From positions 47,907 through 111,906 of the forward strand of contig ALKQ01000093.1 of the NCBI GenBank assembly GCA_000440235.1: a stretch of 64,000 bases of DNA, written 5' to 3'. Shown one piece after another: positions 34,596 through 44,926 of the stretch. A model generated the notes under the pieces. That model was given only the letters and a program-made list of their open reading frames with translations, made no database searches and was not told the origin of the DNA. Source of the stretch: Streptococcus suis 10581. GTDB taxonomy: Bacteria > Bacillota > Bacilli > Lactobacillales > Streptococcaceae. Numbering within the stretch: position 1 is the first letter of the stretch; each line of letters starts with the position of its first letter. The position numbers were made by a program, and so were the translations under genes.

Positions 34596-35001
34596 CCGTC
34601 AACTCTTTCTTACCTTTTTTATCAAATCTAACAGCTAATAACAGGAGAGACACTCCACCCACCACCAATAGTCCGGTTTCTACAGAGCCAGTATTTGGCA
34701 AAACTTGAGACGTGCTTGTCGATGGAGTAGATGCTGTGCCAGTAGCTGGACGATAGATCAGGTAATAATTTGCATCCGTTTCCTGAGCTAAGCCAGGCAA
34801 GTCACGAATAATCAACTCCTTTTCTGCATCTGTCAATTCTTGCTCTGTCACATAGGAATAATTGATAGACTGAGCACTAGCTGACGGTGCTGCTGCGACC
34901 GATGACGCAAAAAACAAACTTGCTACAGCTGCCGAGACAAGTCCAATTGACAGTTTCCGAAAACCGAACCGCTGTCGTTTTTCACCAAAAATATTTTTCA
35001 T
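34579..35001 (-). CDS. Very small YSIRK-signal, LPXTG-anchored cell wall protein
   Basis: 140 residues. A signal peptide with a YSIRK-type motif (FGFRKLSIGLVSAAVAS), then a short middle stretch NYSYVTEQELTDAEKELI, a Thr/Ser-rich linker and the sortase signal LPNTG, a hydrophobic helix and a KKGKK charged tail. Only about 60 residues would remain outside, without an adhesin or enzyme domain. The middle stretch resembles the start of much larger streptococcal surface proteins, so this may be an internally deleted survivor. The stop codon lies within a 29-bp hairpin. Confidence 0.85.
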   Translation of the reverse strand: MKNIFGEKRQRFGFRKLSIGLVSAAVASLFFASSVAAAPSASAQSINYSYVTEQELTDAEKELIIRDLPGLAQETDANYYLIYRPATGTASTPSTSTSQVLPNTGSVETGLLVVGGVSLLLLAVRFDKKGKKELTAMSLS

Positions 35002-35444
35002 AAAAACTTCCCTATTCCCTAAATAGTATAGAAACCATTATAACCTTTTATAGGGACGAGGCTGGGCAAAAAGTCCAAAGCCACTTCTCAGAGTTCGTAT
35101 CAACATCTCAGCGCAGTGGTTGATTGGCTTAAACAGTCTGGGGGACTGTTTAAGGTTGGAGATAGGATTTGCAAAGCAAATCTCAGCAGTTCGTGTTTCA
35201 CACTCCAAATCTGACCTAATCAACTGTTCGGGGGTGGGAGTGAAACAGTCTGGGGATAGACTGTTTTAGCTCAACAACTTAAAACGAAAAATTGTTGGCG
35301 AACTCTTTTTGACTAGTTGAGTTCTTTCCCACTCCCAAGTCCACAAGTAAAAATTTTAAGTATTATAAAAGGTGGCAGGTCAATTTCTACCTGCCGCCTC
35401 TTGTAATTTCATTCTACTTAAATCACTGAACCTAGTAACTCTTA
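35002..35444. other. Intergenic region with structured repeat modules, no gene
   Basis: The 443 bases between the LPXTG gene and uvrB are full of short inverted repeats, including AAACAGT/ACTGTTT (35131-35151), GGATTTGC/GCAAATC-type (35164-35183) and GGGAGTGAAA with TTTCCCACTCCC (35237-35336). A 61-codon open frame here overlaps these repeats and lacks a ribosome site; I do not call it a gene. The uvrB terminator lies at 35366-35399. Confidence 0.6.
35366..35399 (-). terminator. Terminator of uvrB
   Basis: Minus-strand AGGCGGCAGGT pairs with ACCTGCCACCT around a short AT-rich loop and is followed by TTTTATAATA, 46 bases past the uvrB stop. Confidence 0.8.
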
Positions 35445-37430
35445 CTACAGATTCTTCAACTCAATGACCATATCACGAATATGGGCTGCCAGTTCAAAGT
35501 CAAGCACTTCTGCGGCTTCCTGCATTTGACCTTCCAGTTTCTTGATCATAGCCTTGCGTTCATCTTTGTTGAGGGCGTTGAAGTCCACTACTTCTTCCTT
35601 GTCCTGAGTGACAGCCTTGGTCACGCTAATCAGGTCACGGATTTCCTTTTTAATAGTTTGTGGAATGATGCCATGTTCTTCATTATAAGCCATCTGGATT
35701 TGACGACGGCGGGCTGTTTCTTCCATAGCCTTGCGCATAGACTCAGTAACCTTGTCCGCATACATAATCACATGACCCTCAGAGTTACGAGCTGCCCGAC
35801 CGATTGTCTGGATGAGCCCCCGTTCATTACGGAGGAAACCTTCCTTATCCGCGTCCAAGATAGCGACCAGACTAACTTCTGGCACGTCAATCCCTTCACG
35901 CAAGAGGTTAATCCCTATCAGAACATCAAAGACACCTAAGCGCAAATCGCGAATAATCTCCGTACGCTCCAAGGTCTTGATGTCCGAGTGCATATACTTG
36001 ACCTTGACGCCCATTTCTTTCAGATAGTCAGTCAAGTCCTCTGCCATTTTCTTGGTCAGGGTAGTGATAAAGGTTCGCTCGCCTTTTTCAACACGGGCAT
36101 TGATTTCGCCCAAGAGGTCATCCATTTGCCCCATAGTTGGACGGACTTCCACCTCAGGATCCAGAAGCCCGGTCGGCCGAATAATCTGCTCGACAACGGT
36201 CTCCGTCTGCTCCATTTCATAGTCACCCGGCGTCGCAGATACATAGACAATCTGGTGGACATGGCTCTCAAATTCTTCCCTGCGCAGCGGACGATTGTCC
36301 AGTGCACTCGGGAGACGGAAACCATAGTTGACCAACATCTCCTTGCGTGAGCGGTCACCATTGTACATCCCCTTAATCTGCCCCATGGTCATGTGGCTCT
36401 CGTCAATCATAATCAGGTAGTCTTCAGGGAAAAAGTCCAGCAGAGTATAAGGAGGCTCGCCCTCGCTTCGCCCGTCCATGTGACGAGAATAGTTCTCGAC
36501 TCCGTTGGTGTAGCCCATTTCCCGAAGCATTTCGATGTCATAGTCGGTTCGTTGTTTCAATCGCTGAGCTTCTAAGAGTTTTCCTTCTGCCTCAAAGACC
36601 TTGAGCTGCTCTTCCAGTTCCGCCTGAATCTTGGCAATAGCCGTTTCCATATGGTCATCGTTGGTCACGAAGTGGGTGGCAGGGAAAATCGCCAAGTGGT
36701 CCACATCGCCCAAAACCTTGCCTGTCAGGCTTTCAATCTCACGAATGCGGTCGATTTCATCCCCGAAAAACTCCACACGGAAGGCGTGTTCATCTCGAGA
36801 AGCCGGGAAAATCTCCACCACATCACCACGTACACGGAACCGTCCCCGTTGGAAATCGATGTCGTTGCGCTCAAACTGGATATCTACCAAGGCATTAAGC
36901 AACTGGTCACGAGAAATCTCCTGACCTGGTCGCAAACTGACCACGCTATCAGCATATTCCTTGGGCGATCCCAAACCGTAGATACAAGAAACGGAGGCCA
37001 CGACGATGACATCGTTGCGTTCTAGCAGAGCTGAGGTAGCTGAGTGACGGAGTTTGTCAATCTCATCATTGACTGAGCTATCCTTCTCTATATAGGTGTC
37101 GCTGGATGGGACATAGGCTTCGGGCTGATAGTAATCGTAGTATGACACGAAGTATTCTACCGCATTTTCTGGGAAGAACTCCTTAAACTCACTATAAAGC
37201 TGACCAGCCAAGGTCTTGTTGTGGGCGATGACCAGAGTGGGCTTGTTGACGCGGGCGATGACCTGACTCATAGTGTAGGTCTTACCAGTTCCTGTTGCCC
37301 CCATGAGAATCTGGGCTTTTTCTCCCCCCTCGATATTATCGACCAAGGTTTCAATGGCTTGGGGCTGGTCACCAGACGGTGCATATTTTGACACAAGTTT
37401 AAATTGGTTTTCAGTATTTCGATTAATCAT
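35445..37430 (-). CDS. uvrB: Excinuclease ABC subunit B
   Basis: 661 residues, the helicase-like damage-verification subunit of nucleotide excision repair. [17 protein letters not shown] at the N terminus, Walker [13 protein letters not shown], the beta-hairpin [13 protein letters not shown], helicase motifs including DESH ([10 protein letters not shown]) and [12 protein letters not shown], and a C-terminal UVR domain ([20 protein letters not shown]). Full length and intact. It is transcribed divergently from the amino-acid transporter operon. Confidence 0.98.
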   Translation of the reverse strand: MINRNTENQFKLVSKYAPSGDQPQAIETLVDNIEGGEKAQILMGATGTGKTYTMSQVIARVNKPTLVIAHNKTLAGQLYSEFKEFFPENAVEYFVSYYDYYQPEAYVPSSDTYIEKDSSVNDEIDKLRHSATSALLERNDVIVVASVSCIYGLGSPKEYADSVVSLRPGQEISRDQLLNALVDIQFERNDIDFQRGRFRVRGDVVEIFPASRDEHAFRVEFFGDEIDRIREIESLTGKVLGDVDHLAIFPATHFVTNDDHMETAIAKIQAELEEQLKVFEAEGKLLEAQRLKQRTDYDIEMLREMGYTNGVENYSRHMDGRSEGEPPYTLLDFFPEDYLIMIDESHMTMGQIKGMYNGDRSRKEMLVNYGFRLPSALDNRPLRREEFESHVHQIVYVSATPGDYEMEQTETVVEQIIRPTGLLDPEVEVRPTMGQMDDLLGEINARVEKGERTFITTLTKKMAEDLTDYLKEMGVKVKYMHSDIKTLERTEIIRDLRLGVFDVLIGINLLREGIDVPEVSLVAILDADKEGFLRNERGLIQTIGRAARNSEGHVIMYADKVTESMRKAMEETARRRQIQMAYNEEHGIIPQTIKKEIRDLISVTKAVTQDKEEVVDFNALNKDERKAMIKKLEGQMQEAAEVLDFELAAHIRDMVIELKNL

Positions 37431-37564
37431 ACTTCTATTTTATCATAAGTTCGACCAATGGAGAAACATTCTAAACCATTCACAACTATGTCCAAAATAT
37501 TAAATTTTCTCACATTTTAATGACTTTGTATGTCAGAAATTCTAACATTATAAAAACCTCGATT

Positions 37565-37593
37565 TTGCATTAATTTTCAGAATATGATATACT
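37565..37593 (+). promoter_or_regulatory. Promoter of the glnPQ-type operon
   Basis: TTGCAT (37565-37570) and TATACT (37588-37593) with a 17-base spacer, about 35 bases before the first gene. Confidence 0.7.
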
Positions 37594-37627
37594 AAGACAG
37601 TTATTTTATAATAGAAGGAGTATGGAA

Positions 37628-39826
37628 ATGAAGAAAAAATTACTCATATTATTGGCAAGCATTCTGCCAGTATTCTTTATTTTTACTGGCGTTAAAGCTG
37701 ACGAAACTATTGATATCGTATTTGACAATGCTTACGCCCCATTCGAGTTTAAAGACTCAGATCAAATTTATAAAGGGTTAGATGTTGACATCATCAACGA
37801 AGTAGCCAAGCGATCAGGTTGGACCATGAATCAAAGCTTCCCAGGATTTGATGCAGCTGTCAACGCTGTTCAGTCAGGTTCTGCCGATGCTTTGATGGCT
37901 GGTACAACCATTACGGAGGCTCGTAAAAAAGTCTTTACTTTCTCAGACCCTTACTTCGACACCAAAATCGTTATCGCTACCACAAAAGCAAATACCATCT
38001 CTTCATATAAGGACCTTAAAGGCAAGACTGTCGGTGTCAAAAACGGTACCGCAGCCCAAAACTTCCTAGAAGAAAACAAAGACAAGTACGGATACAACGT
38101 AAAAACTTTTGATACTGGCGATCTGATGTACAACAGTCTTTCAACTGGTGCTGTTGATGCAGTTATGGATGACGAAGCGGTTATTCAATACGCTATCCAA
38201 CAAGGTCAAGACCTTAGCATTGATATCGAAGGCGAAGCAATCGGTTCATTTGGTTTCTCAGTTAAAAAAGGTAGCCAATACGAGTACCTTGTAGAAGATT
38301 TCAACAAAGCTCTTGCTGCTATGAAAGAAGACGGTACTTATGAAAAAATCATGAATACATGGTTGGGTTCATCTACTGCTTCTGCTGAAACTACTGATTA
38401 CTCTTCTCGCCTAACATTGACTGGTGATGCCAATACCAAGGCAACACCTGTAAAATCAAGCTATACAATCGTTGCAGATTCATCATTTGCTCCATTTGAG
38501 TATCAAGATGAAAATGCCGACTATGTCGGAATTGACATGGAATTGATTAAAGCCATTGCTGAACAACAAGGCTTTACCATTACCATTCAAAACCCAGGTT
38601 TCGATGCTGCCTTGAATGCTGTTCAAGCTGGACAAGCCGATGCAGTTATCGCTGGTATGTCCATCACAGATGCTCGTAAGGAAATCTTTGATTTCTCTGA
38701 CGCTTATTACACTTCAAACATCTTGCTTGCTGTTAAAAATGGTAGCGACATTACCTCTTATGAAAATTTAAGTGGTAAAACAGTTGGTGCTAAGAATGGT
38801 ACTGCATCTTATACATTCTTGGAAGAAAACAAGGATAAGTACGGTTACACCCTAAAAGCTTTCGATGAAGCTTCAGGAATGTATGACAGCTTGAACTCAG
38901 GTTCTATTGATGCCCTCATGGATGACGAAGCTGTTCTTCTCTACGCTATCCAACAAGGACGGGACTTCGCGACTCCAATCCCTGGTGAAAAATCTGGTGA
39001 GTACGGATTTGCTGTTAAAAAAGGTACTAACCCTGAATTGATTGAAATGTTCAACAATGGTATGGCTGCTCTTGTAGCATCAGGCAAGTACGATGAAATT
39101 TTAAACAAATATTTCAACACAACAGAAGAAACAAGTACAACCACTACAACAGTTGACGAGACAACAATTGTAGGTCTCTTGAAAAACAACTACGGCCAGT
39201 TGCTTTCAGGTCTTGGTATCACAATCGGACTTGCTCTTCTATCATTCGCTATTGCAATTGTCATCGGTATTATCTTTGGTATGTTTGCAGTTAGCCCAGT
39301 TAAAGCACTCCGTGTAACAGCTTCTGTCTTTGTAGATGTTGTTCGTGGTATTCCACTCATGATTGTTGCCGCATTCATCTTCTGGGGCATTCCAAACTTG
39401 ATTGAATCTATCACAGGTCAACAATCTCCAATCAATGACTTTGTCGCTGGTACCATTGCCCTATCCCTCAACTCTGGTGCCTATATTGCTGAGATTGTCC
39501 GCGGTGGTATCCAAGCCGTTCCTGCTGGTCAAATGGAGGCGTCACGGAGTTTGGGTATTTCCTATGGAACAACCATGCGTAAGATTATCCTACCTCAAGC
39601 TGGTAAAATTATGTTGCCTAACTTTATCAACCAGTTTGTTATTACTCTGAAAGATACTACTATCATCTCAGCTATCGGTTTAGTAGAACTCTTCCAAGCT
39701 GGTAAAATCATCATTGCCCGTAACTATCAATCATTCCGTATGTATGCAATCCTTGCCATCATCTACTTGGTAGTTATCACACTCTTGACTCGCTTGGCTC
39801 GTAATCTTGAAAAAGGAGGCAAATAA
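37628..39826 (+). CDS. glnP: Amino-acid ABC transporter: two substrate-binding domains fused to permease (GlnP type)
   Basis: About 732 residues. A signal segment (1-24) is followed by two tandem periplasmic-binding-type domains (about 26-255 and 275-500; [14 protein letters not shown] and [14 protein letters not shown] mark their starts), then a permease domain with membrane helices (about 525-732, EAA-type loop [15 protein letters not shown]). GlnPQ importers of lactic acid bacteria take up glutamine, glutamate or asparagine. The ATG at 37628 is better spaced from GAAGGAG than the one at 37622. The two binding domains are close relatives, so an internal duplication is evident. Confidence 0.93.
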   Translation: MKKKLLILLASILPVFFIFTGVKADETIDIVFDNAYAPFEFKDSDQIYKGLDVDIINEVAKRSGWTMNQSFPGFDAAVNAVQSGSADALMAGTTITEARKKVFTFSDPYFDTKIVIATTKANTISSYKDLKGKTVGVKNGTAAQNFLEENKDKYGYNVKTFDTGDLMYNSLSTGAVDAVMDDEAVIQYAIQQGQDLSIDIEGEAIGSFGFSVKKGSQYEYLVEDFNKALAAMKEDGTYEKIMNTWLGSSTASAETTDYSSRLTLTGDANTKATPVKSSYTIVADSSFAPFEYQDENADYVGIDMELIKAIAEQQGFTITIQNPGFDAALNAVQAGQADAVIAGMSITDARKEIFDFSDAYYTSNILLAVKNGSDITSYENLSGKTVGAKNGTASYTFLEENKDKYGYTLKAFDEASGMYDSLNSGSIDALMDDEAVLLYAIQQGRDFATPIPGEKSGEYGFAVKKGTNPELIEMFNNGMAALVASGKYDEILNKYFNTTEETSTTTTTVDETTIVGLLKNNYGQLLSGLGITIGLALLSFAIAIVIGIIFGMFAVSPVKALRVTASVFVDVVRGIPLMIVAAFIFWGIPNLIESITGQQSPINDFVAGTIALSLNSGAYIAEIVRGGIQAVPAGQMEASRSLGISYGTTMRKIILPQAGKIMLPNFINQFVITLKDTTIISAIGLVELFQAGKIIIARNYQSFRMYAILAIIYLVVITLLTRLARNLEKGGK

Positions 39827-40566
39827 TGGCTCAATTGAAAATTAGTGTCCATGACTTGCATAAGTACTATGGAAAAAACGAAGTCCTCAAAGGCATTACT
39901 GCCAAATTCTATGAAGGCGATGTTGTTTGTATCATCGGTCCTTCTGGTTCAGGTAAATCAACATTTCTACGGACAATGAACTTACTTGAAACCATTACGA
40001 GTGGACAAGTAACTGTTGACGGATATGACTTGACAGATCCTAAGACCGATGTGGATGCATTCCGCTCCAATGTCGGAATGGTATTCCAACACTTTAACCT
40101 CTTCCCGCACATGTCTGTACTTGACAACATCACTTTTGCGCCAATCGAACACAAATTGATGGATAAGGCAGAAGCTGAAAAAGTCGGTATGGAATTGTTG
40201 GAAAAAGTTGGTTTGGCTGATAAACGCGATGCTATGCCAGATAGCCTATCAGGTGGTCAAAAACAACGTGTTGCTATCGCTCGTGCCTTGGCTATGAACC
40301 CAGACATCATGCTCTTTGACGAACCAACTTCTGCCCTTGACCCTGAAATGGTTGGCGATGTACTCAACGTTATGAAGGACTTGGCTGAGCAAGGTATGAC
40401 CATGTTAATCGTCACACACGAAATGGGCTTCGCCCGCAAGGTTGCTAATCGTGTTATCTTTACTGATGGCGGTCAATTCCTTGAAGATGGGACTCCAGAG
40501 CAAATCTTTGACAACCCACAGCACCCACGTCTTAAAGACTTCCTTGATAAGGTCTTGAACGTCTAA
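39826..40566 (+). CDS. glnQ: Amino-acid ABC transporter ATP-binding protein
   Basis: 246 residues. Walker [19 protein letters not shown]-loop [19 protein letters not shown], signature [17 protein letters not shown], Walker [15 protein letters not shown] and switch [12 protein letters not shown] are all intact. It powers the polar amino-acid importer encoded just upstream; stop and start share one base (TAATG). Confidence 0.96.
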   Translation: MAQLKISVHDLHKYYGKNEVLKGITAKFYEGDVVCIIGPSGSGKSTFLRTMNLLETITSGQVTVDGYDLTDPKTDVDAFRSNVGMVFQHFNLFPHMSVLDNITFAPIEHKLMDKAEAEKVGMELLEKVGLADKRDAMPDSLSGGQKQRVAIARALAMNPDIMLFDEPTSALDPEMVGDVLNVMKDLAEQGMTMLIVTHEMGFARKVANRVIFTDGGQFLEDGTPEQIFDNPQHPRLKDFLDKVLNV

Positions 40567-40574
40567 GCAAAACG

Positions 40575-40606
40575 AAAAGCCTTTGACTAATAGTCAAGGC
40601 TTTTTG
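40575..40606 (+). terminator. Terminator of glnPQ (works on both strands)
   Basis: AAAAGCCTTTGACTA pairs with TAGTCAAGGCTTTTT around a short loop. It also sits at the end of the pseudogene on the minus strand. Confidence 0.88.
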
Positions 40607-41087
40607 AGTTGCTTCAAATAATCATTTGCATCTTTTCTGGAGGTAAATATAAAAATATTCTTGTCCTTATATATGGATAGCATATTGAAAATATTGGGGC
40701 GGACCTGCGTTCGAAAATTCTTTACAAACTCTAATAATTCTTCATCGACAGTCATCGAAACCCACGGTATATCCACTCTCGGTTTGCCAACACGACTGTA
40801 TAGACCTTCCACGCACACTTCTTCTGGGTAATCTAAAAATAGTATCGTATCACAAGCCGCCATTCGAAGTTTTTAAGTCCCCCTATAAGACCATCAATAA
40901 TCCACTCTTCTTACCTTAATACTTCCTCTTGACGAGCTTGAAAAACTTCTCTAGCAACTATTGTCTTGTCCGGTAACCAGTTTAACTGATCCAAATGATA
41001 GAGGGGAAATCCTGTAATTTCTTTCAATTTCAGTGAAAATATCGATTTTCCAGCACCAGGGCAACCAATAATCATTACTTTCTTCAT
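40594..41087 (-). pseudogene. Disrupted P-loop nucleotide kinase/topology-modulation-like gene
   Basis: The start at 41087 reads MKKVMIIGCPGAGKSIFSLKL, a good Walker A, and goes on to FPLYHLDQLNWLPDKT. The frame stops at a TAA where relatives continue (EEWIIDG follows in frame), and after a G-rich run the remaining homology shifts frame to RMAACDTILFLDYPEEV (89 codons, 40594-40863). One nonsense codon and one frameshift therefore break an otherwise recognisable gene. The ATG overlaps the stop of the upstream acetyltransferase gene. Confidence 0.82.
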
Positions 41088-41575
41088 ACTGTTAACCTAT
41101 AGGACCAACCTTTCTTTGTCTTTTCAACAGCTTCAAAGCCACATTTCTCAAATAGTTTACGTGAGCCCGTATTCCAGTCATATATTTCTTCTACAAGTAT
41201 TTCCTCAAGCCCCACTTCTCTTGCACGTTCAATCATTCGCTGTAATACCTTGGTTCCAATTCCTTTGTTCCAATACCGCTTGTCTCCAATAGCAATAGCA
41301 AAATCATCTGCAAACAGCGTCACATCACCTATTGGTAGAAACTGCCCGTCTTCAAGAATTTCAATAAAATAGCATTCCCCATTTTTCGATAAATAGTCAT
41401 ACATCCGATTGAGCAAATCATGACTATAGCGTTCTTTATCGCCATCAACAAGCCAGACCAATTCCAAATCTTGGTGCCAATCGAATGCAAAATCATGTTG
41501 TCCATCATACCGACGAAGACGGACCTGTTTGTCTATTTCTAAAATATCTGCTTGCTCAATTCCAGTGATTGCCAT
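41084..41575 (-). CDS. GNAT family N-acetyltransferase (RimJ/RimL-like)
   Basis: 163 residues. The acetyl-CoA loop YWNKGIGTKVLQRMIERA and the C-terminal WNTGSRKLFEKCGFEAVEKT are characteristic. The N-terminal half has VRLRRYDG and the family's middle strands. Aminoglycoside-type or ribosomal-protein acetyltransferases share these features, but no substrate can be assigned. It is coupled to the disrupted kinase gene by an ATGA overlap. Confidence 0.85.
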   Translation of the reverse strand: MAITGIEQADILEIDKQVRLRRYDGQHDFAFDWHQDLELVWLVDGDKERYSHDLLNRMYDYLSKNGECYFIEILEDGQFLPIGDVTLFADDFAIAIGDKRYWNKGIGTKVLQRMIERAREVGLEEILVEEIYDWNTGSRKLFEKCGFEAVEKTKKGWSYRLTV

Positions 41576-41654
41576 TTCGGATCCTCTCTTATTTACAATA
41601 AGTTCATTTTAACATACATCTCTATCAATATCAATAAATGTTATAGCATGCTAA

Positions 41655-41683
41655 TTGACAAGATTTTATCAAAATGCTATACT
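41655..41683 (+). promoter_or_regulatory. Promoter of the ABC-F leader
   Basis: A consensus TTGACA (41655-41660) and TATACT (41678-41683), 17 bases apart. The transcript would start near 41690, giving a leader of about 185 bases before the ABC-F gene. Confidence 0.85.
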
Positions 41684-41714
41684 AAAGCAAATAAAGCAAG
41701 CGAGGTAAGGAGAA

Positions 41715-41732
41715 ATGTACAATAACAAGTAA
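41715..41732 (+). CDS. Five-codon leader peptide (MYNNK) of the ABC-F gene
   Basis: ATG-TAC-AAT-AAC-AAG-TAA preceded at good spacing by AAGGAG. It starts about 25 bases into the leader and is followed by two terminators and an exact antiterminator sequence. Short uORFs of this kind let stalled ribosomes induce antibiotic-resistance ABC-F genes. Translation is not proven. Confidence 0.65.
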   Translation: MYNNK

Positions 41733-41754
41733 ACTCAATTTAAGTTCTATACTT

Positions 41755-41857
41755 ATTTAGTAGTTTTCTTGCGTCCATTTTTCTGTTCCCTCTATTCCTT
41801 GAATAGGGTCTTTTTGAGCAGATTTCGACACACTACTAAATAGGTAGTGTGTTTTTT
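41755..41857 (+). promoter_or_regulatory. Attenuator of the ABC-F gene: two terminators and an antiterminator arm
   Basis: Terminator one at 41790-41815 (CTCTATTC/GAATAGGG then TCTTTTT) and terminator two at 41828-41857 (ACACACTAC/GTAGTGTGT then T6). The sequence at 41755-41764 (ATTTAGTAGT) is the exact 10-base complement of 41832-41841, inside the 5' arm and loop of terminator two, so the two pairings exclude each other. Confidence 0.8.
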
Positions 41858-41874
41858 CTAGTAAAGGAGGCCCT

Positions 41875-43401
41875 ATGCTACTAACCACTCAACACCTAAC
41901 TCTCGACCATCAAAAAGATTTAAGAACCTTGGTTCACGACCTAAACCTCATTGTCAACCCTGGCGATAAAATAGCTATCATCGGCGAAGAAGGAAATGGA
42001 AAATCCAGTCTATTACTCACCTTGATGGATGCAACTCTTGTCACAGATTACCTACTCCTATCCGGCAATATTCAACGACATTTTCATTCGCCTGTCTATA
42101 TTCCCCAAAGTCTTCCACTGGAAATAGCAGAGCTGACCTTAAACGACTACATCTTCGGAGATATAGAAAAGGACATTGATTACGGTCTGCTCTACCTCTA
42201 TGCTGACCAGCTTCAGTTTGACAGCGAACGATTTGCCAGTCAACAATTGATTGGAAGCCTGTCAGGTGGCGAAAAATTAAAAATTCAGTTAATAAAATCT
42301 CTAGCAACTCCATCTGATATTATTTTTCTGGATGAGCCGTCCAATGACTTGGATTTAGATACCTTACTTTGGCTTGAAAACTATATCATTACTAGCCCTA
42401 ACACCATTCTATTTGTTTCCCACGATGAAGACTTTCTTAGCAGAACAGCTACAAAAATCATTCACCTAGAATCTGTTAAGAAGAAAACACTTGCTCAAAC
42501 TAAAATTGAAGAATTGGACTATCAGGATTACGCATTGAGACGCCACCAAGCTTATCAGAAGCAGGTCCAACAGGCTCGGAATGACCAAAAAGAATTTGAC
42601 AAAGCCATGAATAAGCACCTACGTCAAAAATCACAGGTTCGTCATACCTTGCTCAACACCCATGATGCCACACTAGGACGGCTCATAGCCAAGAAAATGA
42701 AGAATGTCTTATCACGTGAAAAACGCTATGAAAGAATGAAGGAAAATCTTACACAAGTTCCTTTTCATGAAGATGCCATTTCCCTCTTCTTCTCAGACAT
42801 TTCACCACTACCAGCTAGAAAACAAGTGCTTCACTTAGAAAACTTCCAATTAAAGGTTGACGAGCGACTACTCGTTCAAAAAATCCATTTCAACTTAAAT
42901 GGACAAGAGAAAATTGGCATCATTGGACAAAATGGAATTGGTAAATCCAGCTTTCTAAAGATCATCTATCAGAAACTTTGGCAACGAGCGGATATAAACT
43001 TGGGCTACATGCCCCAGCACTATACAGAAGTTCTTGATGAGTCTAACACTCCACTTGATTTTTTATTAGAAAATGGCAATCGTGAGCAGGAACAACTTAT
43101 CTTAACACATCTAGCCAGTCTGCAGTTTACACGACAAGAAGTTCATCACAAGATCTGTGAACTTTCGGGGAGACAAAAAGCCAAGTTACTCTTGTTAAAA
43201 ATGGTTCTTGAACAAGCCAATTTTCTTTTATTAGATGAACCCAGTCGAAACTTCTCTCCCACTTCTCAGCCATATATTCGTCAACTATTTGCCGATTATC
43301 CAGGTGGTTTGGTATGCGTATCACACGACAGACGCTTTTTGAAAGAAGTTTGCCAAAGAATCTACCGACTAACTGAGAGTGGACTGGAAGAACTAGAATA
43401 A
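41875..43401 (+). CDS. ABC-F family ATP-binding protein (probable ribosome protection)
   Basis: 508 residues, two ABC domains and no membrane segments. NBD1: GEEGNGKSSLLL, LSGGEKLKIQL, IIFLDEPSNDLD. A basic linker (about 200-300) is followed by NBD2: GQNGIGKSSFLKI, a signature changed to LSGRQKAKL, and LLLDEPSRNFSPTSQP. ABC-F proteins act in translation; many with an attenuated leader protect ribosomes from macrolides, lincosamides or pleuromutilins. The first ATG is four bases after AAAGGAGG. I do not recognise a named resistance gene. Confidence 0.85.
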   Translation: MLLTTQHLTLDHQKDLRTLVHDLNLIVNPGDKIAIIGEEGNGKSSLLLTLMDATLVTDYLLLSGNIQRHFHSPVYIPQSLPLEIAELTLNDYIFGDIEKDIDYGLLYLYADQLQFDSERFASQQLIGSLSGGEKLKIQLIKSLATPSDIIFLDEPSNDLDLDTLLWLENYIITSPNTILFVSHDEDFLSRTATKIIHLESVKKKTLAQTKIEELDYQDYALRRHQAYQKQVQQARNDQKEFDKAMNKHLRQKSQVRHTLLNTHDATLGRLIAKKMKNVLSREKRYERMKENLTQVPFHEDAISLFFSDISPLPARKQVLHLENFQLKVDERLLVQKIHFNLNGQEKIGIIGQNGIGKSSFLKIIYQKLWQRADINLGYMPQHYTEVLDESNTPLDFLLENGNREQEQLILTHLASLQFTRQEVHHKICELSGRQKAKLLLLKMVLEQANFLLLDEPSRNFSPTSQPYIRQLFADYPGGLVCVSHDRRFLKEVCQRIYRLTESGLEELE

Positions 43402-43407
43402 ATATAA

Positions 43408-43442
43408 AAAAGGAAATTGGCACACACGCCAAATTTCCTTTT
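43408..43442. terminator. Bidirectional terminator between the ABC-F and metY genes
   Basis: AAAAAGGAAATTGGC pairs with GCCAAATTTCCTTTT around ACACAC, with one bulge. It has a T run on the plus strand and an A run before it, so it can serve both convergent genes. Confidence 0.85.
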
Positions 43443-43484
43443 ATTTATTCATAAAGAATGAAGCCATGCTATTCGACTCACAAC

Positions 43485-44765
43485 CTATAATTTATCAAGA
43501 GCAAATTGCAAATCTTCAATCAAATCATTGATATTTTCAAGACCAACAGATAGGCGGATTTGATTTGGTGTGACCCCAGCAGCAAGTAAATCTTCCGGAG
43601 CTAACTGGGCGTGCGTAGTTGTAGCTGGATGAACTACTAGTGATTTAGCATCGGCAACGTTTGCTAGATTAGAAAAGATTTCCAAACTATCAATAACCTT
43701 ACGCGCTTCTTCTGCTCCGCCTTTTACTTGGAAAGAGAAAATAGAGCCAACTCCCTTAGGCAGGTATTTATCCGCCAAAGCCTTATAAGGACTATCTGGA
43801 AGTGATGGATAATTGACCGACTCAACATTAGGGTGATTGAGCAAGAAATCTACAATCTTTTCAGCATTAGATACATGACGCTCTACACGGAGAGACAAGG
43901 TTTCTAACCCTTGCAAAAGCAAGAAGGCGTTGAATGGAGAAAGGGCAGCACCTGTATCACGAAGTAATTGTACACGAACTGCTACAATAAATGCAGCTGC
44001 ACCAATATCACGAGTATAACTAATGTTATGATAGCTTGGATCTTCTTCAACAAATTGCGGAAACTTACCAGATGCCGCCCAGTCAAACTTGCCGCTATCG
44101 ACAATCACACCGCCAATGGTCGTACCATGCCCACCGATAAACTTGGTTGCTGAATGGACTACAATATCAACACCATGAGAAAATACATTAATCAAATATG
44201 GGGTTGCGAAGGTATTATCTGAAACAAGCGGGATGTGGTGGGTGTGTGCAATTTCTGCCAATTTTTCAAGATCAGGAATATTGATAACAGGATTTCCCAA
44301 GGTTTCAATAAATACCAGTTTTGTATTATCTTTAATCGCAGCTTCTACCGCTTCAAAATCATCGATATCTACAAAGCTTGTTGTAATACCATAGCGAGGA
44401 AGGGTTTCTTTGAATAGGTTAAAAGTCCCACCATAGAGTGTCGTTGCCGCCACAATGTGATCGCCAGCATGTGCCAACGCTAGAATAGTGTATGTGATGG
44501 CTGCCATTCCTGAAGAAGTGGCCAAGGCACCAATCCCACCTTCTAAAGCTGCTACACGATTTTCAAAAGTAGAGACCGTCGGATTCGTGATACGAGTATA
44601 GATATTCCCCGGTTTACGTAAAGCGAATAAATCTTCTGCTTCTTGAGCGTCTTCAAAAACATAGGAAGTGGTTTGATAGATGGGTACAGCACGTGATTTT
44701 GACGCGGGGTCAACTTCCTGCCCAGCATGGAGTTGAAGGGTTTCAAATGAAAATTCTCTAGTCAT
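43485..44765 (-). CDS. metY: O-acetylhomoserine sulfhydrylase (Cys/Met metabolism PLP enzyme)
   Basis: 426 residues. [62 protein letters not shown] and the Schiff-base lysine in [18 protein letters not shown] are family signatures. Length and sequence favour O-acetylhomoserine sulfhydrylase, which makes homocysteine from sulfide, over gamma-synthase. A perfect MET-box lies about 80 bases upstream. Product could also be O-acetylserine-acting; family is certain. Confidence 0.92.
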   Translation of the reverse strand: MTREFSFETLQLHAGQEVDPASKSRAVPIYQTTSYVFEDAQEAEDLFALRKPGNIYTRITNPTVSTFENRVAALEGGIGALATSSGMAAITYTILALAHAGDHIVAATTLYGGTFNLFKETLPRYGITTSFVDIDDFEAVEAAIKDNTKLVFIETLGNPVINIPDLEKLAEIAHTHHIPLVSDNTFATPYLINVFSHGVDIVVHSATKFIGGHGTTIGGVIVDSGKFDWAASGKFPQFVEEDPSYHNISYTRDIGAAAFIVAVRVQLLRDTGAALSPFNAFLLLQGLETLSLRVERHVSNAEKIVDFLLNHPNVESVNYPSLPDSPYKALADKYLPKGVGSIFSFQVKGGAEEARKVIDSLEIFSNLANVADAKSLVVHPATTTHAQLAPEDLLAAGVTPNQIRLSVGLENINDLIEDLQFALDKL

Positions 44766-44843
44766 AAAGGTACTCCTTTGGTCTTTTTCTGTATTCTACC
44801 TCATTTTTACCATCTTGACTAATACTTAAACATTAGAGATATG

Positions 44844-44860
44844 TATAGTTAACAACTATA
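44844..44860 (-). promoter_or_regulatory. MET-box (MtaR/MetR-type operator) upstream of metY
   Basis: TATAGTTAACAACTATA is a 17-base palindrome with seven-base arms, matching the TATAGTT-N3-AACTATA box known for methionine regulators of streptococci. Confidence 0.8.
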
Positions 44861-44926
44861 GCCACTAATCAGTTATCCTATAAGAAAAATTTTTCCATAT
44901 TACATGGATACTAAACAAGCACTTAA

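Noticed and set aside
35038-35223. 61-codon minus-strand open frame before uvrB
   Set aside because: No ribosome site, overlaps inverted repeats, and the translation looks like no protein family.
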